Below are positions 41,630-48,514 of a stretch of 50,661 nt of DNA, one piece after another. The notes below the pieces were generated by a model, which had not been told where the DNA came from, did not search any database, and saw nothing but the letters and a program-made list of their open reading frames with translations. Every line of letters starts with the position of its first letter. The first letter of the stretch is position 1. This DNA is from a virus, in IMG/VR virus record IMGVR_UViG_3300027963_003132, positions 1 through 50,661 of that record; one strand, given 5' to 3'. A program made the position numbers and the translations under genes.

Positions 41630-42311
41630 CAGTCATGCTGCCGCAGCCGAGGCGGCATCACCACATGCGTTTGCCGAGGACGATAGTCGGTATTTCTACA
41701 TGGGTCGGTCACCACACCCCAGCAACATGTCTGTTAGTTGGGGACGACTGCTAGCCGATGCATTAAAAACACCCTTGCATTGTGATGCAGAGAGTGCGTC
41801 CAGCAATGATCGTATCATGAGAACCACTAGACACTGGATAGCCAATCATCAAACACGTCTAAGAGAAACCTTGATGATTATTCAGTGGAGCACATGGGAG
41901 CGACAGGAGTGGTTGCACAAAGGCACATACTATCAAGTCAATGCCAGTGGCACTGATTCAGTTCCGCCAGAGTTGCAGGAAAAGTATCGGCAATATATCC
42001 TGGGCATCGATTGGCAAGAACAAACACAACAAGCTCACAACGACATCTGGGCGTTTCATAACGAACTCGAGGATCTGGGCATTAAACACATCATGCTCAA
42101 CGGCAACAACCATTTTGGAAGTTTACCAGATCACCGGGATTGGGGCAACAGCTACATTGAGCCATACAACCCAAAAATGACCTACGATGCGTGGTTAAAA
42201 AACAACGGTCATGACACAGTTGCTCCAAATTCATGGCATTTTGGCATAGATGCTCATGCGGCTTGGCATCGTTTTATGTTACAATACATTATTAAACACC
42301 ACTTTATATAA
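41607..42311 (+). CDS. SGNH-like hydrolase fold protein (copy 3)
   Basis: A 234-residue protein. MILYINGDSHAAAAEAA places the Ser of the GDSH block, SASSNDRIMRTTRHW is block II, WSTWERQEWLHKGTYYQVN is shared with the 39679 protein, and WHFGIDAHAAW gives the C-terminal His/Asp. This is the better-preserved GDSH form of the three. Substrate unknown; esterase or acyltransferase acting on a phage or host glycan is possible. Confidence 0.6.
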   Translation: MILYINGDSHAAAAEAASPHAFAEDDSRYFYMGRSPHPSNMSVSWGRLLADALKTPLHCDAESASSNDRIMRTTRHWIANHQTRLRETLMIIQWSTWERQEWLHKGTYYQVNASGTDSVPPELQEKYRQYILGIDWQEQTQQAHNDIWAFHNELEDLGIKHIMLNGNNHFGSLPDHRDWGNSYIEPYNPKMTYDAWLKNNGHDTVAPNSWHFGIDAHAAWHRFMLQYIIKHHFI

Positions 42312-42318
42312 GGCCAAC

Positions 42319-43377
42319 ATGCGCTATTTGTTGATTGATACCAGTAACATGTTCTTCCGCGCTCGGCATCAAGCACATCGAGCCAGTGACACATGGACCA
42401 AGCTGGGTTTTGCATTGCACCTGACCATGATGAGTGCAAACAAAGTAGCACGTGATTTCGGGGCTGATCATGTGGTGTTTGCGCTAGAGGGGCGTAGCTG
42501 GCGCAAAGATGCCTACAAGCCCTACAAGGCCAACCGTGCTGTGGCACGTGGGCAAATGAATGAAACTGAAGCAGAAGAAGACAAACTGTTCTGGGAAACA
42601 TACGACGAGCTGACTAAATATTTGTCTACAAAAACAAATTGTAGCGTTATCCGGTGTCCCACTGCCGAAGCAGATGATATTATCGCCCGTTGGATCGCGC
42701 TTCACCCCCAAGATGAACACATTATTGTCAGCAGTGACTCGGACTTTGTGCAGTTGGTTGCGCCCAATGTGCGACTTTACAACGGTATCAATGACCACGT
42801 GTACAGCACAGATTCCATTGTTGATGGCAAGGGCAAGAAACTGAGTTTTACTGTCAAGAGCGACAGCAAAATCAAAGTTGGCAAAGCAGACTCTGATTTT
42901 GAAACACCAGTTGATTATCAAAAGTGGGTGCTGTTCCTGAAGTGCATGCGTGGTGATCCTGGCGACAATGTGTTCTCTGCATACCCAGGTGTGCGTATCA
43001 ATGGTACAAAGAACAACGTGGGATTGACAGAAGCATTTGAAGATCGTGATCGAAAAGGCTACAATTGGAACAATCTCATGCTCCAACGTTGGACCGACTA
43101 TGAAAACGCCGAACACAAAGTCATTGACGATTACGAGCGCAATCGTATGCTGATTGATTTAACTGCACAACCCAATGACATCAAACACACAGTTGATCAA
43201 GCGATCCGAGAACAAGTTAGTCATCGTGATGTGGGCATGGTGGGCGCACACTTCTTAAAGTTCTGTGGAAAATATGAACTTACTAAACTTAGCGATCATG
43301 CGGAAGCGATCGGTAAGTGGCTGAACATAACATACAAAGGAGTATTAGATGATCGTAGCCAAACCAGTAATACCTGA
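42319..43377 (+). CDS. rnh: 5'-3' exonuclease, T4 RNase H-like
   Basis: A 352-residue flap-nuclease-family protein. MRYLLIDTSNMFFRAR opens with the first catalytic Asp; KPYKANR is the arch/helical region; PTAEADDIIARW and SSDSDFVQL carry the metal-binding acids; CMRGDPGDNVF is the helix-3-turn DNA-binding segment. T4 RNase H removes RNA primers from lagging-strand fragments, and this protein is likely to do the same. The start is ATG 42319 after AAGGCCAAC; an upstream in-frame ATG lies in the previous gene. Confidence 0.88.
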   Translation: MRYLLIDTSNMFFRARHQAHRASDTWTKLGFALHLTMMSANKVARDFGADHVVFALEGRSWRKDAYKPYKANRAVARGQMNETEAEEDKLFWETYDELTKYLSTKTNCSVIRCPTAEADDIIARWIALHPQDEHIIVSSDSDFVQLVAPNVRLYNGINDHVYSTDSIVDGKGKKLSFTVKSDSKIKVGKADSDFETPVDYQKWVLFLKCMRGDPGDNVFSAYPGVRINGTKNNVGLTEAFEDRDRKGYNWNNLMLQRWTDYENAEHKVIDDYERNRMLIDLTAQPNDIKHTVDQAIREQVSHRDVGMVGAHFLKFCGKYELTKLSDHAEAIGKWLNITYKGVLDDRSQTSNT

Positions 43378-43792
43378 TCAATACTGGATCCTTCAAGAAA
43401 ACAATCAAAAAATTGGTAACATTGAAGCCAGCCCCGACGGGTTTGCTGTTAGAATCAACAAGGATGTTACTACCTACAAAACACTGAGCATGATACAGGA
43501 ACGTATCAGTGTTGATTTTCAAGCAGTGGAACGAGCAGTGGCCCCGGCTCCTGAATTCCAAGTGCATGGATTCGACACTGTGGAAAAGCCTTATAACCCT
43601 GTGTTGGATATCAAGCATCAATTGCCACTGTACACTTGTGAGCCACGCAGTCGAAGCTGGTATGCGGCTGGTTGGTACCGAGTCAAACAAGGTCGTAACT
43701 GGGATGTGGTACAATGCCCCAAGTTGATTTTGCTACAACGATATCGTTACCAAGGACCTTTTAAAACCCGGCAAGAGGCCGAAAGCAAGTGA
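43349..43792 (+). CDS. Conserved T4-like phage protein of unknown function
   Basis: A 147-residue protein with AKPVIPDQYWILQENNQKIG, then IKHQLPLYTCEPRSRSWYAA and GWYRVKQGRNWDVVQCPKLI. I know this combination from many cyanophage and other marine T4-like genomes, always without function. It starts inside the nuclease gene (29-base overlap) behind AAAGGAG and ends on a GTG-start overlap, so it belongs to the nuclease operon. Confidence 0.7.
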   Translation: MIVAKPVIPDQYWILQENNQKIGNIEASPDGFAVRINKDVTTYKTLSMIQERISVDFQAVERAVAPAPEFQVHGFDTVEKPYNPVLDIKHQLPLYTCEPRSRSWYAAGWYRVKQGRNWDVVQCPKLILLQRYRYQGPFKTRQEAESK

Positions 43793-43995
43793 GTTTGCAT
43801 ATAAACAAATTCATAGACAAAATCAAGGCCGTGGAGAGCCGCAGACAGGGCGAAGTTGTGTTGACCATTAACGAAGCACGAGACCTGCATGCCGACATAA
43901 CCAAGCTGTTGTTGATTTTGCAACACCTGCAAGAGCAAAAAACCACCGATACATCTGAAGTTGTCACAGTAGAACTCACTGGGGGTTCTTTTTAA
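43789..43995 (+). CDS. Small helical phage protein
   Basis: A 68-residue protein with a GTG start overlapping the previous stop. It is helical (FIDKIKAVESRRQGEVVLTI, EARDLHADITKLLLILQHL), probably a coiled coil. INEARDLHADITKLLL is conserved among T4-like phages. Function unknown. Confidence 0.6.
   Translation: MSLHINKFIDKIKAVESRRQGEVVLTINEARDLHADITKLLLILQHLQEQKTTDTSEVVTVELTGGSF
43971..43994 (+). terminator. Possible rho-independent terminator
   Basis: AGAACTC pairs with GGGTTCT across a short loop and is followed by a run of T bases. It overlaps the last codons of the 43789 gene and precedes a late-promoter-like box, consistent with an end of the nuclease operon. The stem contains a G-U pair and is only moderately stable. 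Confidence 0.4.
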
Positions 43996-44012
43996 AAACT
44001 GCTTAGTTTATG

Positions 44013-44019
44013 ATAAATA
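44013..44019 (+). promoter_or_regulatory. Possible T4-type late promoter box
   Basis: GATAAATAA contains ATAAATA, one base short of the T4 late consensus TATAAATA. The following gene starts at 44035 behind CTGGAGAT, leaving about 10 bases of leader. Chance occurrence cannot be excluded. Confidence 0.3.
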
Positions 44020-44034
44020 AACCTGGAGATAACA

Positions 44035-44337
44035 ATGAGCAGACCCAAACCCAAAGTTCTAGTAGAACTCACCAACAAGCAGACTTACCGCACCGAGCAA
44101 GTGCTGGCCGCCGAAGGCATTTGGGCTGTGTTCTTTGATGGACAACCAATCAACTTGAAAACTGCCAACATGCTGGTGCAGTACCCAGGACCCAAGTATC
44201 GCAAAGTAAGTTTCAGCAATCGCGGGCATGCCATTAACCTGGCAAAGAAGTTAAACACACAATTCAAATCAGATAAATTTTCGGTAGTTTTGCTCCGGTC
44301 CGGCGAACAAATCTATTCCGATGGCAAACAAGCGTGA
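44035..44337 (+). CDS. Conserved phage hypothetical protein
   Basis: A 100-residue basic protein (PKPKVLVELTNKQTYRTEQV, KYRKVSFSNRGHAINLAKKL, FSVVLLRSGEQIY). It looks like a small alpha/beta protein with many Lys residues. No catalytic motif is seen. It overlaps the next gene by 17 bases. Confidence 0.6.
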   Translation: MSRPKPKVLVELTNKQTYRTEQVLAAEGIWAVFFDGQPINLKTANMLVQYPGPKYRKVSFSNRGHAINLAKKLNTQFKSDKFSVVLLRSGEQIYSDGKQA

Positions 44338-44674
44338 ACTCACTGCAACGCTGATAAAACTACTGCCTGACTCGGTGCCCATGACCCTTGAGCGGGCACT
44401 CAAAACTTGGTACATGAATCTGCGCAGTACCGGTGGTCTGCGGTTGACCGACTGTGGATATCTTGCATTTGAACTCTTGGAAATAGAAAACTGGACAGTG
44501 CCGGTTGAGCTTAAAAATCTCAACAAGTCCGGACTCCTGGCTCTAGACCGCAAGCTCACATTCCCTTACTACATTGACTATCGGAAAAAACAACTGGTGA
44601 TGTTCTCAAGCCGGGAAGCCATGTTGGCCACTCTCTACGGCGATCTACAGAAATTCCTGGAAAATTACAGCTAA
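44321..44674 (+). CDS. Conserved phage hypothetical protein
   Basis: A 117-residue protein (KRELTATLIKLLPDSVPMTL, GLRLTDCGYLAFELLEIENW, KLTFPYYIDYRKKQLVMFSS). The GGLRLTDCGYLAFE stretch is conserved in T4-like phages. It ends 2 bases before a clear terminator, so it is the last gene of its transcript. Function unknown. Confidence 0.6.
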   Translation: MANKRELTATLIKLLPDSVPMTLERALKTWYMNLRSTGGLRLTDCGYLAFELLEIENWTVPVELKNLNKSGLLALDRKLTFPYYIDYRKKQLVMFSSREAMLATLYGDLQKFLENYS

Positions 44675-44675
44675 T

Positions 44676-44700
44676 AAACCCTGTAAAATTCAGGGTTTTT
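44676..44700 (+). terminator. Rho-independent terminator
   Basis: AAACCCTG pairs with CAGGGTTT around a 6-base loop and runs into TTTTT. It directly follows the stop of the 44321 gene, and a new promoter begins 70 bases on. This is the clearest terminator in the window. Confidence 0.85.
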
Positions 44701-44722
44701 GTCTATTTTTCAGCAGAATCTG

Positions 44723-44744
44723 GGTGTTGTTTTTGTGCAACACC
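44723..44744 (+). other. Second hairpin before the GIY-YIG promoter
   Basis: GGTGTTG pairs with CAACACC across an 8-base loop and is followed by AATTTT. TTTTTCAGCAG occurs on both sides (44706-44716 and 44758-44768). It may act as a backup terminator insulating the promoter at 44769. Confidence 0.4.
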
Positions 44745-44768
44745 AATTTTGCCTGATTTTTCAGCAGG

Positions 44769-44797
44769 TTGACCAGAATCTCGTCATTTGCTATAAT
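44769..44797 (+). promoter_or_regulatory. Repeated-family promoter, leaderless type
   Basis: TTGACC (44769-44774), 17-base spacer, TATAAT (44792-44797). The spacer carries the AGAA and CATTTGC blocks common to the promoters at 45983, 46268 and 47130. The ATG at 44804 is 6 bases after the -10, so the message is probably leaderless. Confidence 0.8.
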
Positions 44798-44803
44798 ACT
44801 TAC

Positions 44804-45127
44804 ATGATGAGAAAAAAGCGTTCAGATCGTACACACATTGTTTACATGCTCACTTCGGGCTCGGACTTCTACATTGGCGTTACTGCAAAGACAGCGTCCA
44901 CTGTAAAGAAGTCTGTGATGACTCGTTGCATGAAGCACCTGTATCGTTCACGTAGCGAAGACAAGAGCTGGGCACTGTATGAGTGCATGCGTGAGCGTGG
45001 TGTTGAAGGTTTCACTGTGAACGTTCTGGCTGTTTTGCGTGGCAAAACCGAAGCTCACAATCTTGAGCGTGAGCTGATTCGCCAACATAAACCCAACTTG
45101 AACACAGATGTACGTGGTGTTGTGTAA
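44804..45127 (+). CDS. GIY-YIG nuclease domain protein
   Basis: From ATG 44804 the product is 107 residues. HIVYMLTSGSDFYIGVT is the GIY-YIG pair in relaxed form, TRCMKHLYRSRS supplies the conserved Arg region, and AHNLERELIRQHKPNLNTD includes the Glu that binds metal. There is no DNA-binding extension, so this is a minimal nuclease domain rather than a typical homing endonuclease. It may act in host DNA degradation, repair or exclusion. Longer upstream reading is rejected because it would cross the promoter. Confidence 0.8.
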   Translation: MMRKKRSDRTHIVYMLTSGSDFYIGVTAKTASTVKKSVMTRCMKHLYRSRSEDKSWALYECMRERGVEGFTVNVLAVLRGKTEAHNLERELIRQHKPNLNTDVRGVV

Positions 45128-45147
45128 AAGCAACACTGTAATTTCAG

Positions 45148-45176
45148 TTGACCAGAATTCACCCATTTATTATAAT
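45148..45176 (+). promoter_or_regulatory. Repeated-family promoter
   Basis: TTGACC (45148-45153), 17-base spacer, TATAAT (45171-45176). It shares the CAGAA and CATTT spacer blocks with its relatives. The next ATG is at 45206, giving a leader of about 22 bases but with no strong ribosome site. Confidence 0.8.
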
Positions 45177-45205
45177 ACAAGCTTAGTAAGAAAAAGTACT
45201 CCAAA

Positions 45206-45433
45206 ATGATGCACTCTACTGTAGAAAATTTGATTGCAAAATATGCAGAAATTCTAGACCGAGACCCCTTGGATCAAATGGAAGATACACAGGCCATTCT
45301 AACTCGCTTTACCGAAGCCTTGGCTGTAGAGCTAGGAGAGATTGTGGTAGCAAGTCCCGTCAATGAAGGTGTGCGTATGTACTTTGACGAAAAGATTGCT
45401 CGTTTCGAAATCAAAAAAGCCGTAGGATTATAA
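45206..45433 (+). CDS. Small hypothetical protein
   Basis: A 75-residue, acidic, helical protein (TVENLIAKYAEILDRDPLDQ, RFTEALAVELGEIVVASP). ATG 45206 and ATG 45209 are adjacent possible starts. It ends just before the HEXXH gene. Function unknown. Confidence 0.55.
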   Translation: MMHSTVENLIAKYAEILDRDPLDQMEDTQAILTRFTEALAVELGEIVVASPVNEGVRMYFDEKIARFEIKKAVGL

Positions 45434-45434
45434 A

Positions 45435-45836
45435 ATGGAATTTTATGTTGAAGGTCGTACACGGGCCTGCAAATATGTGGAGTCATTGATTCCTTCTATG
45501 CTGGATCAACTCAAACTGACCAAAAATCAAAAACTCTTGCATATCATTCTTGATCCCGATATCGAAGAGCTTGGTAGTACCATTCCCTTGGCCGGAATTG
45601 ATACCTATCTTGTGGTACTCAAACCTGTTAAAGATCTGCAGGCCCTGGGCGCCACCCTGGCACACGAGCTTACCCATGTGGCACAGTTTGCCAAAGGCAC
45701 TCTCCAGGTCACCCCCCGGGGTAAGCGATGGAAGGGCAAATTTTACGGACTCCGGACCCCGTACCTGGACCAGCCCTGGGAAATTCAAGCATTTGCCAAG
45801 CAAGAAATTGTGTTCCGCAGGGCAATCGAAGTCTAA
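45435..45836 (+). CDS. Minimal zincin metallopeptidase-like protein
   Basis: A 133-residue protein with LAHELTHVAQFAKG, giving HELTH at 77-81 and a downstream QPWEIQAFAKQE with the likely third ligand Glu116. The spacing resembles SprT-like or small phage zincins. The region between (WKGKFYGLRTPYLDQ) is basic and may bind DNA. SprT-type proteases digest DNA-bound proteins, but the specific target here is unknown. The start is 2 bases after the previous stop. Confidence 0.75.
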   Translation: MEFYVEGRTRACKYVESLIPSMLDQLKLTKNQKLLHIILDPDIEELGSTIPLAGIDTYLVVLKPVKDLQALGATLAHELTHVAQFAKGTLQVTPRGKRWKGKFYGLRTPYLDQPWEIQAFAKQEIVFRRAIEV

Positions 45837-45840
45837 ATCG

Positions 45841-45897
45841 GCCCCAAAAAGTAGTACTTGAGTTTGCAGTTTTAGCCCCCAAAACCAATACTTGAGT
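45841..45897 (+). repeat. Two imperfect 23-base direct repeats
   Basis: GCCCCAAAAAGTAGTACTTG (45841-) and GCCCCCAAAACCAATACTTG (45875-) are offset by 34 bases, each continuing AGT. They lie in the 205-base gap after the zincin gene and before the next promoter. They may be protein-binding sites or remnants of duplication; no coding frame covers them. Confidence 0.55.
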
Positions 45898-45979
45898 ACA
45901 CATTTTTGCCTGTCAGGGTGGTTTACGCCCTTAGAAGCTGTACAACTGCATCAAAGCACACAAAAACAGCGTAAAACAG

Positions 45980-46036
45980 TGGTTGACCAGAAATGGCCCA
46001 TTTGCTATAATATGAACATAGTAAGAAACAAGGAGC
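45980..46036 (+). promoter_or_regulatory. Promoter + leader unit, copy A of a 57-base duplication
   Basis: TTGACC (45983-45988), 17-base spacer, TATAAT (46006-46011), then a shared leader ending AACAAGGAGC with the ribosome site. All 57 bases equal those at 46265-46321. It drives the gene at 46042. Confidence 0.9.
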
Positions 46037-46041
46037 CAGTA

Positions 46042-46260
46042 ATGAAAGTCACTTTTACCCCTATAAACGGTCGCCCAATGTTGATCCCTGCAGTGGCACT
46101 GAAAACATATCAGGCCAAGCACACGGCGGTTGAGTTTCTTCTAGCCAACGGTAGCATCCATGCATCAAGTTCAACACCCGGTGTTGACAAAGCCCGTAAC
46201 ACTATTCGCCGAGCCAATCGCAAAATTGAGCGTGAAGGTTGGTACTCTCAAGCAATTTAA
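46042..46260 (+). CDS. Small basic hypothetical protein
   Basis: A 72-residue protein starting MKVTFTPINGRPMLIPAV and ending RANRKIEREGWYSQAI. ATG 46042 is fixed by AAGGAG 6 bases upstream. It is flanked on both sides by copies of the same promoter unit, so it is an independently transcribed cassette. Function unknown. Confidence 0.6.
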   Translation: MKVTFTPINGRPMLIPAVALKTYQAKHTAVEFLLANGSIHASSSTPGVDKARNTIRRANRKIEREGWYSQAI

Positions 46261-46264
46261 AATC

Positions 46265-46321
46265 TGGTTGACCAGAAATGGCCCATTTGCTATAATATGA
46301 ACATAGTAAGAAACAAGGAGC
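46265..46321 (+). promoter_or_regulatory. Promoter + leader unit, copy B of a 57-base duplication
   Basis: TTGACC (46268-46273), 17-base spacer, TATAAT (46291-46296) and the same AACAAGGAGC leader end. It starts 5 bases after the stop of the 46042 gene and drives the gene at 46327. Confidence 0.9.
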
Positions 46322-46326
46322 TGGAA

Positions 46327-46701
46327 ATGGAAGCAATGACAACTTGGGAAGAAATGAGTGAATTGGAGCAGGCTCAGTGCATGTTCTGGGACATGTACAA
46401 AGACGCCCATGGCTTTCGTCCCCGTGGTATTGATACCAGTGCCTGGACTCTTGAGCAGTTTCAAGAAGAGTTTGTAATCCTGGGCCAGGCCATTGAGCGC
46501 GAAGAGATTGCTCGCAAGGCGGCCGAAGCCGAGGCCATTGAGAAATTCGAGAAGCATGTGATCAACACCATCTGCATGGGTGCTGGTGATCGTGAAACAG
46601 CCTTGCGTTGGATCATGCAATCTAGCAATGCCAATGGTGACTGGGAATACCTGTGCTATGATTTGGGCCTGCCCTATCAATACTTTCGCAAAACAGCCTA
46701 A
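46327..46701 (+). CDS. Conserved phage hypothetical protein
   Basis: A 124-residue helical protein (MFWDMYKDAHGFRPRGIDTS, then a long charged helix REEIARKAAEAEAIEKFEKH). The DMYKDAHGFRPRG stretch recurs in phage proteins of unknown function. ATG 46327 follows AAGGAGCTGGAA. It and the next gene form one short transcript behind promoter copy B. Confidence 0.6.
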   Translation: MEAMTTWEEMSELEQAQCMFWDMYKDAHGFRPRGIDTSAWTLEQFQEEFVILGQAIEREEIARKAAEAEAIEKFEKHVINTICMGAGDRETALRWIMQSSNANGDWEYLCYDLGLPYQYFRKTA

Positions 46702-46711
46702 GGAGATCATA

Positions 46712-47128
46712 ATGGCATACATGAATCAAGAACGCAAAGCAAAAATCGCAACAGCACTCAAGCCTGTGCTGGCCAGGTATGGCATCAAAGGAACTTTGTC
46801 AGTTCGCAATCACATGACAATTACCCTGACTCTTAAATCAGGTCCCATTGATTTTATTGCCAACAGCAATCGTGTTTGTGGTAACGATCATTATCAAGTG
46901 TCACGTGGATTTCGTCCCAACAACACTGGTCACGGTCAAGTAAACCCTTACTGGTTTCAGGACCATTATGATGGTGATGCCAAGGCCTTTTTGACCGAGG
47001 CATTTGCGGCACTCAAAGCCGCTGACTACTACGATGAATCAGACCCCATGACTGATTATTTTAACACCGCATACTACTATGATTTGAACATTGGTCGCTG
47101 GGATCGCCCTTACGCATTGGTTAAATGA
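46712..47128 (+). CDS. Conserved small domain protein (LPD29-like, tentative)
   Basis: A 138-residue protein starting MAYMNQERKAKIATALKPVL, then RYGIKGTLSVRNHMTITLTL and GPIDFIANSNR. The GIKGTLSVRNHxT pattern is common in phage proteins and in domains of large polyvalent proteins; LPD29 is my best guess for the name. The C-terminal part is Tyr/Asp-rich and ends GRWDRPYALVK. ATG 46712 is preceded by AAGGAGATCATA. Confidence 0.55.
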   Translation: MAYMNQERKAKIATALKPVLARYGIKGTLSVRNHMTITLTLKSGPIDFIANSNRVCGNDHYQVSRGFRPNNTGHGQVNPYWFQDHYDGDAKAFLTEAFAALKAADYYDESDPMTDYFNTAYYYDLNIGRWDRPYALVK

Positions 47129-47129
47129 C

Positions 47130-47158
47130 TTGACCAGAAATGCATCATTTGCTATAAT
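47130..47158 (+). promoter_or_regulatory. Repeated-family promoter
   Basis: TTGACC (47130-47135), 17-base spacer, TATAAT (47153-47158), followed by a diverged form of the same leader ending AAAAAGGAGCCAGAA before ATG 47188. Confidence 0.85.
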
Positions 47159-47187
47159 ACGAGTATAGTAACAAAAAGGAGCCAGAA

Positions 47188-47412
47188 ATGATTGCAGAAA
47201 AACCAACTTATAACACACGACATGGCGGTCCCTATGATCGTGGTGCTGCCGACAGCTACTACGGTCGTGAATACAATCCTCACTACTTTACCGGCAACAG
47301 CTTCAACAGCACACGAATTGATCTAGCTGACATGACAGCCGAAGAAATCGTGGCTTACACAGCCGGTTATCGCGATAACGAAGCCACTGGCAACAAGAAA
47401 GACTGGAGTTGA
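47188..47412 (+). CDS. Small conserved phage protein
   Basis: A 74-residue protein with TRHGGPYDRGAADSYYGR and a C-terminal MTAEEIVAYTAGYRDNEATG. Both blocks are familiar from small proteins of aquatic phages. It is hydrophilic, with many Tyr and Gly. The GTG-started gene at 47414 follows after 1 base. Function unknown. Confidence 0.65.
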   Translation: MIAEKPTYNTRHGGPYDRGAADSYYGREYNPHYFTGNSFNSTRIDLADMTAEEIVAYTAGYRDNEATGNKKDWS

Positions 47413-47413
47413 T

Positions 47414-47578
47414 GTGAACGAGTTTGAAGTAATTCTGGTGCAAGACGATCTTGCCAGGCGAGGAATACAACACTACGACATGCGACCTGGCAACAACTGT
47501 ATCTGGGTCAATTATGGATTGGTGAACTGCTACTACATTTTTCGAAATGGCCAGATTGTAGACATTCAAATTGATTGA
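47414..47578 (+). CDS. Tiny GTG-started protein
   Basis: A 54-residue product, MNEFEVILVQDDLARRGIQH... ending NGQIVDIQID. GTG at 47414 follows the stop of the previous gene by 1 base; the nearby ATG at 47412 is followed at once by a stop. The promoter for the next gene overlaps its last codons. It looks like a small beta-rich fold. Function unknown. Confidence 0.5.
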   Translation: MNEFEVILVQDDLARRGIQHYDMRPGNNCIWVNYGLVNCYYIFRNGQIVDIQID

Positions 47579-47603
47579 CTCAAAATCAAAAATTCTGTAT
47601 AAT
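47575..47603 (+). promoter_or_regulatory. Sigma70-type promoter
   Basis: TTGACT (47575-47580), 17-base spacer, TATAAT (47598-47603). The spacer differs from the TTGACCAGAA family. AACAAGGAGTTGAA precedes the ATG at 47628. Confidence 0.8.
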
Positions 47604-47627
47604 ACAGACAGCAAACAAGGAGTTGAA

Positions 47628-47795
47628 ATGAGTGCAATGAGCAATTTATCACTAGAGATCAGCGACATGCTGGAAGCCGGCTACTTGCCGGTGACTATTG
47701 CGCGGATTTTGCAAGTGCCTGTTACCTGGGTTTATGAGACGTCCAGCACAGCTGACATGGAAGAACTCAGTCCGTTTGAAACTATAAATTCTTAA
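47628..47795 (+). CDS. Small helix-turn-helix-like protein
   Basis: A 55-residue protein. EISDMLEAGYLPVTIARILQ followed by VPVTWVYE resembles a helix-turn-helix of the sigma/Trip type (A-x3-x-V-x-x-x-W/V-x). ATG 47628 has AAGGAG at optimal distance. It could be a small transcription regulator of this promoter-rich region. Confidence 0.55.
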   Translation: MSAMSNLSLEISDMLEAGYLPVTIARILQVPVTWVYETSSTADMEELSPFETINS

Positions 47796-47837
47796 AGAAT
47801 TTACATATTAACGCCGAAGGGTCGGCCACAGAAGAGT

Positions 47838-48158
47838 ATGATGACGAATATTAAAAAATTGATTCGAAATGGCCAGGTGGCGGTGCTGTATTCGCCGGGC
47901 TTTGGTGCGGGCTGGAGCACTTGGAATCAGGAATTACCGGAAATTCTTTTTGACCCCATTATCGTTGATTTTGTGGAAAAAGAACAATGGGACGAGCTAC
48001 AGACCTATGTCACACTCAAGTATCCCGACATCTATGACGGTGGTCTGCGGGATTTAGCGATTGCATGGCTTGATGTAGGTGCAGAATTCAGAATAAATGA
48101 ATATGATGGTGCCGAAAGCGTGGAAGTCAAAGAAGAAATGCTTTGGCTGGTGGCATGA
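47838..48158 (+). CDS. Conserved phage hypothetical protein
   Basis: A 106-residue acidic protein with GQVAVLYSPGFGAGWSTWNQ and YPDIYDGGLRDLAIAWLDVG, stretches that I know from phage hypothetical proteins. Adjacent ATGs at 47838 and 47841 are alternatives. A 5-bp hairpin (GCCGA/TCGGC, 47813-47826) lies in the leader. It overlaps the next gene by 4 bases. Confidence 0.6.
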   Translation: MMTNIKKLIRNGQVAVLYSPGFGAGWSTWNQELPEILFDPIIVDFVEKEQWDELQTYVTLKYPDIYDGGLRDLAIAWLDVGAEFRINEYDGAESVEVKEEMLWLVA

Positions 48159-48484
48159 CCACAGGCCAATACAGCAAAGAATTGATGTGGGATTTGTTGA
48201 GCGAGAATCACGCACAGTTGGCTCATGCCTGGGGACAAGAACTCCGGGCACTGAGTCAACGGCGTGGTAAACAACGATTCCATGCTCGTGCAGAGCAGTG
48301 CCTAAAAGCCACGTTGAATTGGCCCAGTGAAGCAAGAACTCGCACAGTGAAAACCTGGCTCAGTACCTATCAACTGCCCTTGGAACCACGTCAGTTGGCC
48401 AGCTTTGATCAATGGCACAACTTGACTGGTCAGTATATTTTGAACAACATCCAAGCAATAAAAGCTTACAACAGAGTTGACTAA
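48155..48484 (+). CDS. Hypothetical protein
   Basis: A 109-residue basic, helical protein (SENHAQLAHAWGQELRALSQ, ARAEQCLKATLNWPSEARTR). The ATGA overlap at 48155 decides the start over the in-frame ATG at 48143. No motif suggests a function. A promoter overlaps its end. Confidence 0.5.
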   Translation: MTTGQYSKELMWDLLSENHAQLAHAWGQELRALSQRRGKQRFHARAEQCLKATLNWPSEARTRTVKTWLSTYQLPLEPRQLASFDQWHNLTGQYILNNIQAIKAYNRVD

Positions 48485-48505
48485 TCTAATCATTTCTAGT
48501 ATAAT
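48477..48505 (+). promoter_or_regulatory. Sigma70-type promoter, near-leaderless
   Basis: TTGACT (48477-48482), 17-base spacer, TATAAT (48500-48505). The next ATG is at 48515, so the leader would be 2-4 bases at most. Confidence 0.75.
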
Positions 48506-48514
48506 TACTGCACT

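Noticed and set aside
42484-43116. 210-codon open frame on the - strand
   Set aside because: It lies wholly inside the 5' nuclease gene, which has all catalytic motifs. The antisense product shows no recognisable pattern and has no promoter or ribosome site.
44699-44803. Upstream extension of the GIY-YIG protein
   Set aside because: The in-frame upstream part would translate across a hairpin and a strong promoter. The family match begins after 44804.
45980-46321. 57-base duplication as an attachment site or insertion-sequence end
   Set aside because: The repeat is a complete promoter plus ribosome site in direct orientation with a single small gene between. No transposase, integrase or target duplication is present.
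46171-46722. 183-codon open frame on the - strand
   Set aside because: It crosses two promoter units and two + strand genes with proper ribosome sites. The translation covers the duplicated promoter DNA, so it is a shadow.
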